From an uncultured Chlorobiales bacterium (GTDB lineage: Bacteria; Bacteroidota; Chlorobiia; Chlorobiales; Chlorobiaceae), in contig CAIUQW010000432.1 in NCBI GenBank assembly GCA_903901395.1, positions 1 through 8,927 of the forward strand: DNA of 8,927 bases, given 5' to 3'. Within the stretch, counting starts at the first letter, position 1. Every line of letters begins with the position of its first letter. Positions 1 to 6,291 of this stretch are shown in pieces. A model generated the notes under the pieces. That model had not been told where the DNA came from. It saw only the letters and a program-made list of their open reading frames with translations, and made no database searches. Position numbers and translations under genes: made by a program.

Positions 1-1146
1 TCCCTCCAGGCCGGAGAGCGCCTTCTTCCGGATCGAGCGAACCACTACAAAGACAAGTAACAGGACTCCCGCCGAAAATGAAAGAAAAAGCGGCAGAAAA
101 ATCCACCAGTTGATGACAAGGCCAATCTCAGGCTGATTGAAGACCATGACCGAGCCGATGAAGAGCGCCACCAGGCCGGCGATGGCCAGAGCGCCGCTGC
201 TGACAACGAAGATTTCGAGGCCAAAAAAGAGGATGGCGAGCAGAATGAGCAGAAGCCCGGTCGTGTTGACCGAGAGCAGTTGCATCGCCCACGCGCCAAG
301 CACGAGCGCAATCGCACCGGCCACGCCCGGCAACACCGCGCCGGGGGTTGTGAGTTCGAAGTAGATTCCGGCAATGCCGAGCAGCAGCAGAAACGCGGCG
401 ATATTGGGATCAGCGATGGTCATCATCACCTGTTCGCCGAAGGTTGGAGCGGCTTCATGCACCGTCACGCCCGACGTGCGGATCGTCGTTTCACCTGCGG
501 CGGTCATCACACTGCGCCCGTCGAGAAAGGCAAGCAGTTCCTTGCGACTCGACGCGACGGTATCGATCACGCCTGCCGCGAGCGCCTCGGAGGCCGTCGA
601 AGCGATGCTCTCGCGAACGGCCCGCTCCGCCCAGTCGGGATTGCGCCCACGCTTCTGCGCGAGGCTGCGGGCGAACGCCGCGAGATCGTTCTCGATCTTG
701 TCGTTCATCACGCTCCCCTTCTCTCCACTGCCGCCGCCAATATCGACCGGATGCGCCGCGCCAGTCTCGGTGCCGGGAGCCATCGCCGCGACATGCGAGG
801 AGAGCAACAGCAGCGCCCCCGCCGAAGCCGCCTGCGCCCCGGACGGCGCGACATACACAACGACCGGGACTTTAGATGCCATCACCCCCTGCACCATCTG
901 GCGCAACGAAGCAACCAGCCCGCCCGGCGTATCGATTTCCACCAGAAGCAGCGTGTTGCCCTCACGATTCGCCTCGTCAAGCTCCCGTAAAAACCACGTC
1001 GCGCTGCCGGGATTGACGCTCCCCTTCAGCGACATGGTTCGAATTTGCGCGGCGCGTCCAACAAGCGGCACAGCGGCAAAAACCGCCACGACGACGATCA
1101 GTCGAAGCAGGACGATGGTGATCGATCTTTTACGCTTGTCTGTCAT
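1..1146 (-). CDS. nfeD: NfeD-family membrane-bound serine protease, long form (3' end cut by window)
   Basis: This frame is open from an ATG at 1146 to the left edge, giving 382 residues without a stop. Residues 9-30 form an N-terminal signal or anchor helix. Residues 35-225 form a ClpP/SppA-like serine protease domain: the stretch EIDTPGG (70-76), the nucleophile Ser108 in AASAG, and Lys150 in MNDKIEND. The Ser-to-Lys distance (42) matches the Ser/Lys dyad of the archaeal homologue PH1510. From about 250 to 370 there are several hydrophobic segments, including the family-typical stretch GIYFELTTPG (260-269). Long NfeD proteins usually run to roughly 430-460 residues and end in a small soluble beta-barrel, so that domain should lie just beyond the edge. 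Family knowledge: these proteases act at the membrane with stomatin/SPFH partners and cleave hydrophobic stretches. A stomatin gene would be expected to the left but is not visible. No strong ribosome site precedes the ATG; the start is chosen because it puts the signal helix at the N-terminus. Confidence 0.92.
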   Translation of the reverse strand, partial: MTDKRKRSITIVLLRLIVVVAVFAAVPLVGRAAQIRTMSLKGSVNPGSATWFLRELDEANREGNTLLLVEIDTPGGLVASLRQMVQGVMASKVPVVVYVAPSGAQAASAGALLLLSSHVAAMAPGTETGAAHPVDIGGGSGEKGSVMNDKIENDLAAFARSLAQKRGRNPDWAERAVRESIASTASEALAAGVIDTVASSRKELLAFLDGRSVMTAAGETTIRTSGVTVHEAAPTFGEQVMMTIADPNIAAFLLLLGIAGIYFELTTPGAVLPGVAGAIALVLGAWAMQLLSVNTTGLLLILLAILFFGLEIFVVSSGALAIAGLVALFIGSVMVFNQPEIGLVINWWIFLPLFLSFSAGVLLLVFVVVRSIRKKALSGLEG

Positions 1147-1265
1147 TACCAGTGATACCTGATTTGCCGTATCTCGAATCAATATAATCAAAAAGGGTTC
1201 CTGATCGTTCGTAACGCCCAGAAGCCCCGATGAAGACGAAAACGCTCTATTCTATTTTAAATAAT

Positions 1266-1277
1266 ATAGTTAACTAT
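1266..1277. promoter_or_regulatory. Perfect 12-bp palindrome, possible operator
   Basis: ATAGTTAACTAT reads identically on both strands and includes the start of the first phased repeat. After one mismatched pair (1265/1278), two more pairs extend the symmetry. A dimeric regulator could bind here, but nothing in the window identifies one. Confidence 0.3.
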
Positions 1278-1360
1278 TTTTAAGCAAAAAGGCCTATTTT
1301 TAACTATTTTCAAACAATCGTAAATGTTTTCAATCTCAACAAGCCGGTTCTAACTGTTTT
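1271..1360 (+). repeat. Four phased TAACTATTTT-like repeats upstream of fic
   Basis: Ten-base units start at 1271 (TAACTATTTT), 1301 (TAACTATTTT), 1321 (TAAATGTTTT) and 1351 (TAACTGTTTT). The first two are identical and the others differ by one or two bases. Starts are 30, 20 and 30 bp apart, so every unit faces the same side of the helix. Similarity extends a few bases beyond the core in some units (TAAGCAA, CAAACAA). Possible roles are a multi-copy operator for a regulator of the Fic gene, or phased T-tracts that bend the DNA. The units are short and the region is AT-rich, so chance cannot be excluded. Confidence 0.5.
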
Positions 1361-1391
1361 TACAAACTGACAGCCACAGTTATTCAACACT

Positions 1392-1395
1392 GGAG
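1392..1395 (+). promoter_or_regulatory. Ribosome binding site of the Fic gene
   Basis: GGAG lies 5 nt before the ATG at 1401 and supports that codon as the start. Confidence 0.6.
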
Positions 1396-1400
1396 AAGTC

Positions 1401-2906
1401 ATGCAACAAAACCGCCCGGCAGGTTATGCCTTCCTGCTGGAAAAATACAAGCTCGATACAATACCGAACTGGCACAGTTCCCAGGTAGGACCAACAGGTG
1501 CGCGTAGCGAGATCATTCAGGATGGACTGGTCGAAACGACCTATCCCCGCTCTTACTGGCCGGGAGAAGGTGATGAAGATCATCTTGAATTTGCGCTCAA
1601 GTACGATGGAATCAATCTCGCGACGCTCGCGCGTATCTTCGAAGTCATTGACGCCATATCGCTCCGTAACTGGATCGCATCGAAGCCTACCGGAAAATAT
1701 GCCCGCAAAATCTGGTTCCTGTACGAATACCTGACAGGCAACCAACTTCCGTTGCCTGACCTTACCCAGGGCAATTATATCGAGTTGCTTGAAAAGAACA
1801 AATATTATACGGCAAAATGGTTGAGCGGTCCGGAAGCAATTCAGCGCCAGCGGATAAACAACAATCTTCCCGGTACGCCGAAATTCTGCCCTATCGTCAG
1901 ACGCACGGAAAAGCTGGTCGAAATGGAACACATCGATATTGCGCAACGCTGCCGGGAAATCGTCACCAGTTATCCCCCGGAACTTCTCAAACGCGCGCTG
2001 AGCTACCTGTACGGAAAAGAAACAAGATCATCCTTTGAAATCGAACATATCAAGCCCGACTCAACCCGGACAGATAAATTCATCGCGCTCCTCGAAACAG
2101 CTGAAAGCCGTGACTTCTTTGAAAAAGCGCTACTGATCGAAATCCAGAACAGCATTGTCGATCCCCGATATTGCAACACCGATTACCGGCGCAACCAGAA
2201 TTATGTCGGCCAGACAGTCACGCCCTATCAGGAAAAGATTCATTACATCAGTCCAAAACCCGAAAACTTGACGGGCCTGATGAATGGTCTCATCAGCACC
2301 CATCACAAATTGAAACGGCAAACAGGAATTCCTGCGGTAGTTCATGCCGCGATCATCGCCTATGGTTTTGTCTTCCTGCATCCATTTGAAGATGGCAACG
2401 GGCGTATTCACCGCTTCCTAATTCACAACATTCTTGCACAACGAGGTCTCGTGCCGGAAGGACTCATGTTGCCGGTCTCCGCAGCCATGCTCAGCAACCG
2501 GATTTTGTACGACCGCTCGCTCGAAGCTTTTTCGGCGCCACTGCTGAAACTGATCGATTACAAGCTGGATGAGTCCGCTGAAATGACTGTTTTCAGCCAG
2601 ACGGAAATCTGCTACCGTTACATCGACATGACCGCGCAGGTCGAGGCGCTCTATGAGTTCGTCATCAAAACCGTTGACGAGGAGCTGAAAAAAGAGCTCG
2701 ATTTTCTGGTCGGTTACGACCGCACGAAAAAAGCGCTTCAGGAGATCGTGGATATGCCGGATCGCCAGATTGATCTGTTTATAAGACTTTGCCTGCAAAA
2801 TAGCGGACGCATTTCCGCCACCAAACGCGAATCGATTTTCAACGCACTGAGCAACGAGGAGATCGAACGCATGGAAGCTGCGGTGAGAATGAATTATGCA
2901 ACCTGA
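1401..2906 (+). CDS. Fic-domain protein (probable AMP-transferase)
   Basis: A 501-residue protein with the complete Fic signature HPFEDGNGRIHR at residues 327-338 (consensus HxFxDGNGRxxR): the catalytic His327, the acidic metal ligand Asp331 and the phosphate-binding loop are all present, so it should be active. Family members usually transfer AMP from ATP to a hydroxyl group on a target protein. Residues SFEIE (211-215) lie well before the Fic core where class II Fic proteins carry the inhibitory S/TxxxE helix, so self-inhibition through Glu215 is likely. The sequence YRRNQNYVG (262-270) matches the conserved stretch before the flap. Residues 1-190 and the tail after about 390 are not recognised; the tail (450-495) is helical and charged and could be a winged-helix-like module. 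No antitoxin or target gene adjoins it. It is the only plus-strand gene, and its base use is more AT-rich than that of its neighbours, suggesting horizontal acquisition. The target is unknown. Confidence 0.94.
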   Translation: MQQNRPAGYAFLLEKYKLDTIPNWHSSQVGPTGARSEIIQDGLVETTYPRSYWPGEGDEDHLEFALKYDGINLATLARIFEVIDAISLRNWIASKPTGKYARKIWFLYEYLTGNQLPLPDLTQGNYIELLEKNKYYTAKWLSGPEAIQRQRINNNLPGTPKFCPIVRRTEKLVEMEHIDIAQRCREIVTSYPPELLKRALSYLYGKETRSSFEIEHIKPDSTRTDKFIALLETAESRDFFEKALLIEIQNSIVDPRYCNTDYRRNQNYVGQTVTPYQEKIHYISPKPENLTGLMNGLISTHHKLKRQTGIPAVVHAAIIAYGFVFLHPFEDGNGRIHRFLIHNILAQRGLVPEGLMLPVSAAMLSNRILYDRSLEAFSAPLLKLIDYKLDESAEMTVFSQTEICYRYIDMTAQVEALYEFVIKTVDEELKKELDFLVGYDRTKKALQEIVDMPDRQIDLFIRLCLQNSGRISATKRESIFNALSNEEIERMEAAVRMNYAT

Positions 2907-2987
2907 GCGTCTTTCTCTCCCAAAGAACAAGATGCAAGGTCCCGCATCAGCCAGGCATGGCGACGTTATTTTGTTGTTTGTGAAAAC

Positions 2988-3014
2988 CGGAGACCCTTCT
3001 GAAGCGGACCTCCG
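2988..3014 (-). terminator. Hairpin terminator of the hydrolase-GyrI-PhzF operon
   Basis: On the minus strand, CGGAGGTCC (3014-3006) can pair with GGGTCTCCG (2996-2988), giving 9 bp with two G-U pairs and a 9-nt loop, starting 3 nt after the PhzF stop codon. GTTTTC follows, a short T-run, so this looks like a modest intrinsic terminator. On the plus strand no T-run follows the stem, so it is less likely to serve the converging Fic gene. The rest of 2907-3017 shows nothing else. Confidence 0.55.
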
Positions 3015-3017
3015 CAA

Positions 3018-3800
3018 TTACTTCACTTCAATCTCCCCAACCATATACGTCACCGCCGTGCCTGACAGAATGACGCGATCCGCTTGCAGTTCGCATAAAA
3101 TCGTGCCGCCACGACGGGAGAGTTGCCGCGCTTCGAGGCTGTTTTTCGCCAGCTTGCCCGCCCAGTATGGCGTGAGCTCGCAGTGGGCGGAGCCGGTAAC
3201 GGGATCTTCCTGCACGCCATATTTCGGAGCGAAAAAACGGCTGACAAAGTCCGCCTCGCGACTACGCGCCGTGACGATCACGCCGCGCCGGTCGAGCCGC
3301 GTCAACAACGCCTGATCGGGCGCGATGGCGCGGACAGCCTCCTCGCTCTCGACGACGGCGAGGTAATCGTCGGCGGCCAGGACTTCGAGCGGCTGGATGC
3401 CGAGCGCGTCGGCCAGTATTGGGGGGCAGGCGCATGGCTCGGGAAGCTGCGCGGGAAAATCCATGCGCAGCAGACCTCCCTTTTTCGTGACGCTCAACTC
3501 GCCGCTGCGGGTTTCGAAAACGACCGATGCTTTCGCAAAGCCGAGATGCTCGAAAATCACATGCGCGGTGGCCAGCGTGGCGTGACCGCAGAGATCGATC
3601 TCGCGGAGCGGCGTGAACCAGCGCAAGCCGAAAGTCGCGCCGGAGGGAACGAAAAACGCGATCTCCGAGAGGTTGTTTTCCGCCGCGATGGCCTGAAGCG
3701 TCGTGTCGCTGAGCCATCGATCCAGCGAGCAAACCGCAGCCGGATTGCCGGTGAAGAGGCGCTTGGCGAAGGCATCGACATGGAAAAGTCTGATCTTCAT
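3018..3800 (-). CDS. PhzF-family isomerase/epimerase-like protein
   Basis: A 260-residue protein of normal length for the PhzF family (diaminopimelate-epimerase fold, two similar halves). Visible landmarks are the N-terminal FHVDAFAKRLFTGNPAAV (6-23), NNLSEIAFF (42-50) with Glu46 at the position of the catalytic acid of PhzF, DLCGHATLA in the middle, and EDPVTGSAHCELTPYW in the second half, the paired glycine-rich loops that hold the substrate. The family includes the phenazine enzyme PhzF, but most members have unknown substrates. No other phenazine gene is here, so phenazine synthesis is not implied. The ATG at 3800 is chosen because it gives the family N-terminus and has AAAGG about 8 nt upstream. 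An in-frame extension towards 4097 would overlap the preceding gene and has no family similarity. It is the last gene of a three-gene operon, 4 nt after the GyrI-like gene. Confidence 0.93.
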   Translation of the reverse strand: MKIRLFHVDAFAKRLFTGNPAAVCSLDRWLSDTTLQAIAAENNLSEIAFFVPSGATFGLRWFTPLREIDLCGHATLATAHVIFEHLGFAKASVVFETRSGELSVTKKGGLLRMDFPAQLPEPCACPPILADALGIQPLEVLAADDYLAVVESEEAVRAIAPDQALLTRLDRRGVIVTARSREADFVSRFFAPKYGVQEDPVTGSAHCELTPYWAGKLAKNSLEARQLSRRGGTILCELQADRVILSGTAVTYMVGEIEVK

Positions 3801-3804
3801 TGCG

Positions 3805-4428
3805 TCACCTTTCGGCACTCGCCATCGGCTGGCGCAGGATGGTTTTCCATTTGGCCGGATCGGCTTTGCGCGTGTCGCTGAGGTAGATTTCATGGTGTTT
3901 CCCGGCAAGCTGGCACCCGGCATCGGCGATGAAGCGGTGCATCCGCTCAATGGCTGGCCCCTCCTCGGAAAACGGCCCGATGTGCATGATCTGGGCGCAA
4001 CGCCCCTCGGCGAAGCGCTCGAAGCGAACACCGTCGAGCGCCGTAAGCGCTTTCTTTTTACGGAGATCATCGATAGCCGCCGCAACCATCGCCTCATCGA
4101 CGAACTCGGGCTGCATGACCATCAGCCTCCATTTCCAGCGGGCTTTGTCTTTCGACGTGAAGGCCGCCATGTCCTCCGCCCACCACAATCCTTCGAGCGG
4201 CATGACCGCATAGTCTGTCTGCAAAACGCCCTTTTTCACCATAAACTTGATGGCGTACGAGAGCGAAAAGAGCGCCTCGATGGCCTCATGAAACGCGGGC
4301 GAAGTCTCGGGATCGCCTTCGCCGTCGATCATGCAAAACTGCATCTCCGGTACTTCGACCTGCGTAACCTCTTTTGCCGAAGGATTATAGAGCTGCTTCC
4401 ACTCTTTTCTGTAATCGATCTTGTCCAT
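3805..4428 (-). CDS. GyrI-like small-molecule-binding domain protein
   Basis: A 207-residue cytosolic protein matching the stand-alone GyrI-like family (COG4832 type). Family landmarks are an N-terminal DYRKEWKQLYNPSAKEV, then MIDGEGDP, then a run from VMPLEGLWW, then QIMHIGPFSEEGP, and near the end GKHHEIYLSDTRK followed by a terminal IIRQP-like segment (ILRQP). The fold is the effector-binding domain of MerR/AraC regulators such as BmrR and of the gyrase inhibitor SbmC, but here it has no DNA-binding domain. Some relatives bind or hydrolyse hydrophobic or electrophilic small molecules; the activity of this one is not established. I choose the ATG at 4428, 2 nt after the hydrolase stop, over a TTG two codons upstream; translation is probably coupled. 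Its place between a hydrolase and a PhzF-like enzyme suggests handling of a shared small molecule, which is inference. Confidence 0.92.
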   Translation of the reverse strand: MDKIDYRKEWKQLYNPSAKEVTQVEVPEMQFCMIDGEGDPETSPAFHEAIEALFSLSYAIKFMVKKGVLQTDYAVMPLEGLWWAEDMAAFTSKDKARWKWRLMVMQPEFVDEAMVAAAIDDLRKKKALTALDGVRFERFAEGRCAQIMHIGPFSEEGPAIERMHRFIADAGCQLAGKHHEIYLSDTRKADPAKWKTILRQPMASAER

Positions 4429-4430
4429 CG

Positions 4431-5348
4431 TCAACCGATTTTCTTGAAATCCGCTATCGCCTGCATCATCTCCGCAAACACCGGATTCCGGTGTTCGAGT
4501 TCTTTGCCGTCATTGCTGACAACTGGCTTTTCAAGCACGACGCTTGCATGGCGCACACCGAGATTTTTCGCGATCCTGAAAAAGTTGAATCGCGCCTGAT
4601 CGGAGACCTTCTGCAACGCCTCGATACCGGCAATATCGGCAGTCTCATCGGATTCGGAGTGCGCCGCGAACACTTTGTACGGGAATGGAAATCGTGAACC
4701 GAAAAGGCTGATGATCGAGTCGGTCTCCTTGATGAGTCGGGCAAGCTGCTTCGCGCCATCCATATCGACATAGATGTAGCGGTAGGGATTCTCGCCAATC
4801 ATGGGGGTGTTGAAATCGAACAGATCGGGCACGGGGGTGAGCAGCAGATTTTCCTGCAACTCGCCGACGAGGCCGAACGCGCCTCCCGCAAGATCGAGCG
4901 CCGCCGAGAAGAGGTAGAGCGCGCCATTGACTCTCGGGTTGAGCGCCGACATGAATAAGCTCAACGCTCCACCGGTCGAAAGGCCGCCGATAGAGACTTC
5001 GCTCGCTTTCGACGCAGCCGTATCGATGGCGAAGCTGACATTCGATTTCCACTCTTCAAGTTCGACTCCTTCCATGCCTTTTGGATCTTTCAGACCGTGG
5101 AAGTGCAGCAGCGGCATATAGACATTGTAGCCGAGCTGGTTGAAAAAATAGTCGCCGATAAAGGTCATGAAGTATGGTGAATCGGAGAGTCCGTGAACCA
5201 GCACGATCGCTTTTCCGGATGGTTCCGGATGCTCCATGATTCGCGGCTGACAGCCGTCTCGCACCGCATCCGGCGAGAAATAGTTGAAGCGCTGATAATA
5301 GTCAAACCACTCGTGATCACGCGCCGGGGTTGTTTGTTGATCGCTCAT
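4431..5348 (-). CDS. Alpha/beta hydrolase (carboxylesterase/lipase-like)
   Basis: A 305-residue alpha/beta-hydrolase-fold protein with no signal peptide, so probably cytosolic. Landmarks are the oxyanion loop VLVHGLSDSPY (49-59), the nucleophile elbow GLSTGG with Ser124, an acidic stretch HSESDETAD (230-238) at the usual position of the catalytic Asp (probably D234 or D238), and His286 in ELEHRNP as the likely third triad member. A serine esterase, thioesterase or monoacylglycerol-lipase-like activity is expected; the substrate is unknown. The ATG at 5348 has GGGAG 7 nt upstream and is preferred to a TTG at 5375. It is the first gene of the operon with the GyrI-like and PhzF-like genes, and a promoter-like pair lies upstream at 5394-5422. 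Confidence 0.9.
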   Translation of the reverse strand: MSDQQTTPARDHEWFDYYQRFNYFSPDAVRDGCQPRIMEHPEPSGKAIVLVHGLSDSPYFMTFIGDYFFNQLGYNVYMPLLHFHGLKDPKGMEGVELEEWKSNVSFAIDTAASKASEVSIGGLSTGGALSLFMSALNPRVNGALYLFSAALDLAGGAFGLVGELQENLLLTPVPDLFDFNTPMIGENPYRYIYVDMDGAKQLARLIKETDSIISLFGSRFPFPYKVFAAHSESDETADIAGIEALQKVSDQARFNFFRIAKNLGVRHASVVLEKPVVSNDGKELEHRNPVFAEMMQAIADFKKIG

Positions 5349-5393
5349 GTTTTTTCTCCCGAAAAATGTTGACAAAACAACAGCTTTTCAGGA

Positions 5394-5422
5394 AATATAT
5401 ACTGAAGCGATCCTCGAAACAA
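5394..5422 (-). promoter_or_regulatory. Putative sigma-70-type promoter of the hydrolase operon
   Basis: Reading the minus strand, TTGTTT (5422-5417) and TATATT (5399-5394) are separated by 17 nt, about 45 nt upstream of the hydrolase ATG. Both boxes are close to bacterial housekeeping consensus and sit in a short non-coding gap. The AT-rich context makes a chance match possible. Confidence 0.4.
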
Positions 5423-5443
5423 CAATAAAACACGTGATATACA

Positions 5444-5460
5444 CACTCATCCCGTGAGTG
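5444..5460 (-). terminator. Weak hairpin after the exported propeller-like gene
   Basis: CACTCA and TGAGTG form a 6-bp stem with a 5-nt loop, 18 nt after the stop codon at 5479. A T-rich stretch (TTTTATTG) follows, but only some 13 nt later, so it is a poor intrinsic terminator and may mean nothing. Confidence 0.25.
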
Positions 5461-5478
5461 GCGGCATCGGCGGTATCG

Positions 5479-6291
5479 TTAGTTTTGGCGCGATGATTGC
5501 TGTGCTGGAAAGCGCCGTTTCATCCAGGATTTCGTTTTCAGATCGTATATCTCGAACCCTTTTCCGTCGGGAAGAAATCTTCCATAGACTTTGACCTCCC
5601 AGGAGAGATTATGCGACCGCTTTTCGCTCCATATCGCTCTCCCCTCTTTGTCGAGCAGCACGAACTCCATGTTGCCCGTGCCGTACTTCGATGTGGCGGC
5701 AAGCGCGTATTCGCCTTTGGCGCTCACGCAGAGATAGTCGATCTCCGGCAAACCGGCCAGCGTCTCCCAGAGAAGCTTGCCGCTTTTTACGTCGAACAGC
5801 GTAATTCTTGACGCCTCCTGCCCACTCTGACCGATGGCGATGCGCACGCCTTCGGGCGAGATGGCCGTGCGGCGCACCCAGCGCAGGAATTCACCGCCGT
5901 CGTCGCTCTGGAAAAGAATCTTCCTGACCAGCTCGCCCTGCCCGTTGAAGACGGCAATGCCGTTCGAACCGCCCTCGTCGCGCCAGCCCCAGAGCGGCAG
6001 CGTGATCACCTCGCCGTTGTCCGAAACCGCCGCGCCGCCCGGCTCGCTGACCGAGCGGTTCCAGAGTTCCACGCCACTCTTCTTGAGACTCCACGAGGAA
6101 AAGGGCGTTTTAACGGTGACAGCTACTTCCCAGATACCGTTGTCGGAGAAATAGGAGTAGGTTCGTCCGTCCGGATCGATCATCAGCTCGGCCATGCGTG
6201 CCGAAGCTTCGACGGGCAAAAGAAGCAACGCGAGCAGCGCGGCGACAAAAAGATGGCGGACGATCTCCGCGCGACGGATAATGTTACGCAT
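5479..6291 (-). CDS. Exported hypothetical protein with beta-propeller-like repeats
   Basis: A 270-residue protein with a clear Sec signal: basic start (MRNIIRRAEIVRH), hydrophobic core at 14-25 and a likely cleavage after VEASA (27-31), giving a periplasmic or secreted product. The mature part has at least three related units of about 45-50 residues built around VSDNGEVITLP...FNGQGELVRK, ISPEGVRIAI...FDVKSGKLLWE and VSAKGEYALAA...LDKEGRAIWSE. The pattern (Ser-x-x-Gly turn, strand, hydrophobic-Asp-x-x-Gly turn, strand with Trp) is typical of WD40- or PQQ-like propeller blades; about five blades would fit. I do not recognise a named family. Its ATG lies inside the end of the radical SAM gene (8-nt overlap), so the two are almost certainly co-translated. 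A role as exported partner, receptor or scaffold for the modified peptide is inference from position only. Confidence 0.85.
   Translation of the reverse strand: MRNIIRRAEIVRHLFVAALLALLLLPVEASARMAELMIDPDGRTYSYFSDNGIWEVAVTVKTPFSSWSLKKSGVELWNRSVSEPGGAAVSDNGEVITLPLWGWRDEGGSNGIAVFNGQGELVRKILFQSDDGGEFLRWVRRTAISPEGVRIAIGQSGQEASRITLFDVKSGKLLWETLAGLPEIDYLCVSAKGEYALAATSKYGTGNMEFVLLDKEGRAIWSEKRSHNLSWEVKVYGRFLPDGKGFEIYDLKTKSWMKRRFPAQQSSRQN

Larger units (their letters stand above)
1147..1400. other. AT-rich divergent intergenic region between nfeD and fic
   Basis: This 254-bp spacer separates the minus-strand protease gene from the plus-strand Fic gene, so it should hold the promoters of both. From about 1245 it is strikingly AT-rich compared with the flanking coding DNA and contains the phased repeats and a 12-bp palindrome, described separately. 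I found no coding frame of convincing character and no promoter I could call with confidence. Confidence 0.75.

Noticed and set aside
280..1162. Long plus-strand open frames opposite the NfeD gene
   Set aside because: They are antisense to a clear NfeD protease, are rich in Arg, Ser and Pro, and show no domain. GC-rich codons readily leave the opposite strand open.
2418..3017. Minus-strand frame of 199 codons opposite the end of the Fic gene
   Set aside because: It is antisense to conserved Fic sequence, and it would place another gene directly after the operon's hairpin terminator.
3018..3800. Evidence for a phenazine biosynthesis cluster
   Set aside because: Only a PhzF-family gene is present; the family is broad and no other phz-type gene is in the window.
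3801..4097. N-terminal extension of the PhzF gene to 4097
   Set aside because: The extra 99 residues overlap the GyrI-like gene, are Arg/Ser-rich and precede a perfect family N-terminus with its own ribosome site at 3800.
3123..4599. Plus-strand open frames of about 250-300 codons opposite the PhzF, GyrI-like and hydrolase genes
   Set aside because: They run across boundaries of recognised minus-strand genes and have no domain or ribosome site I can see.
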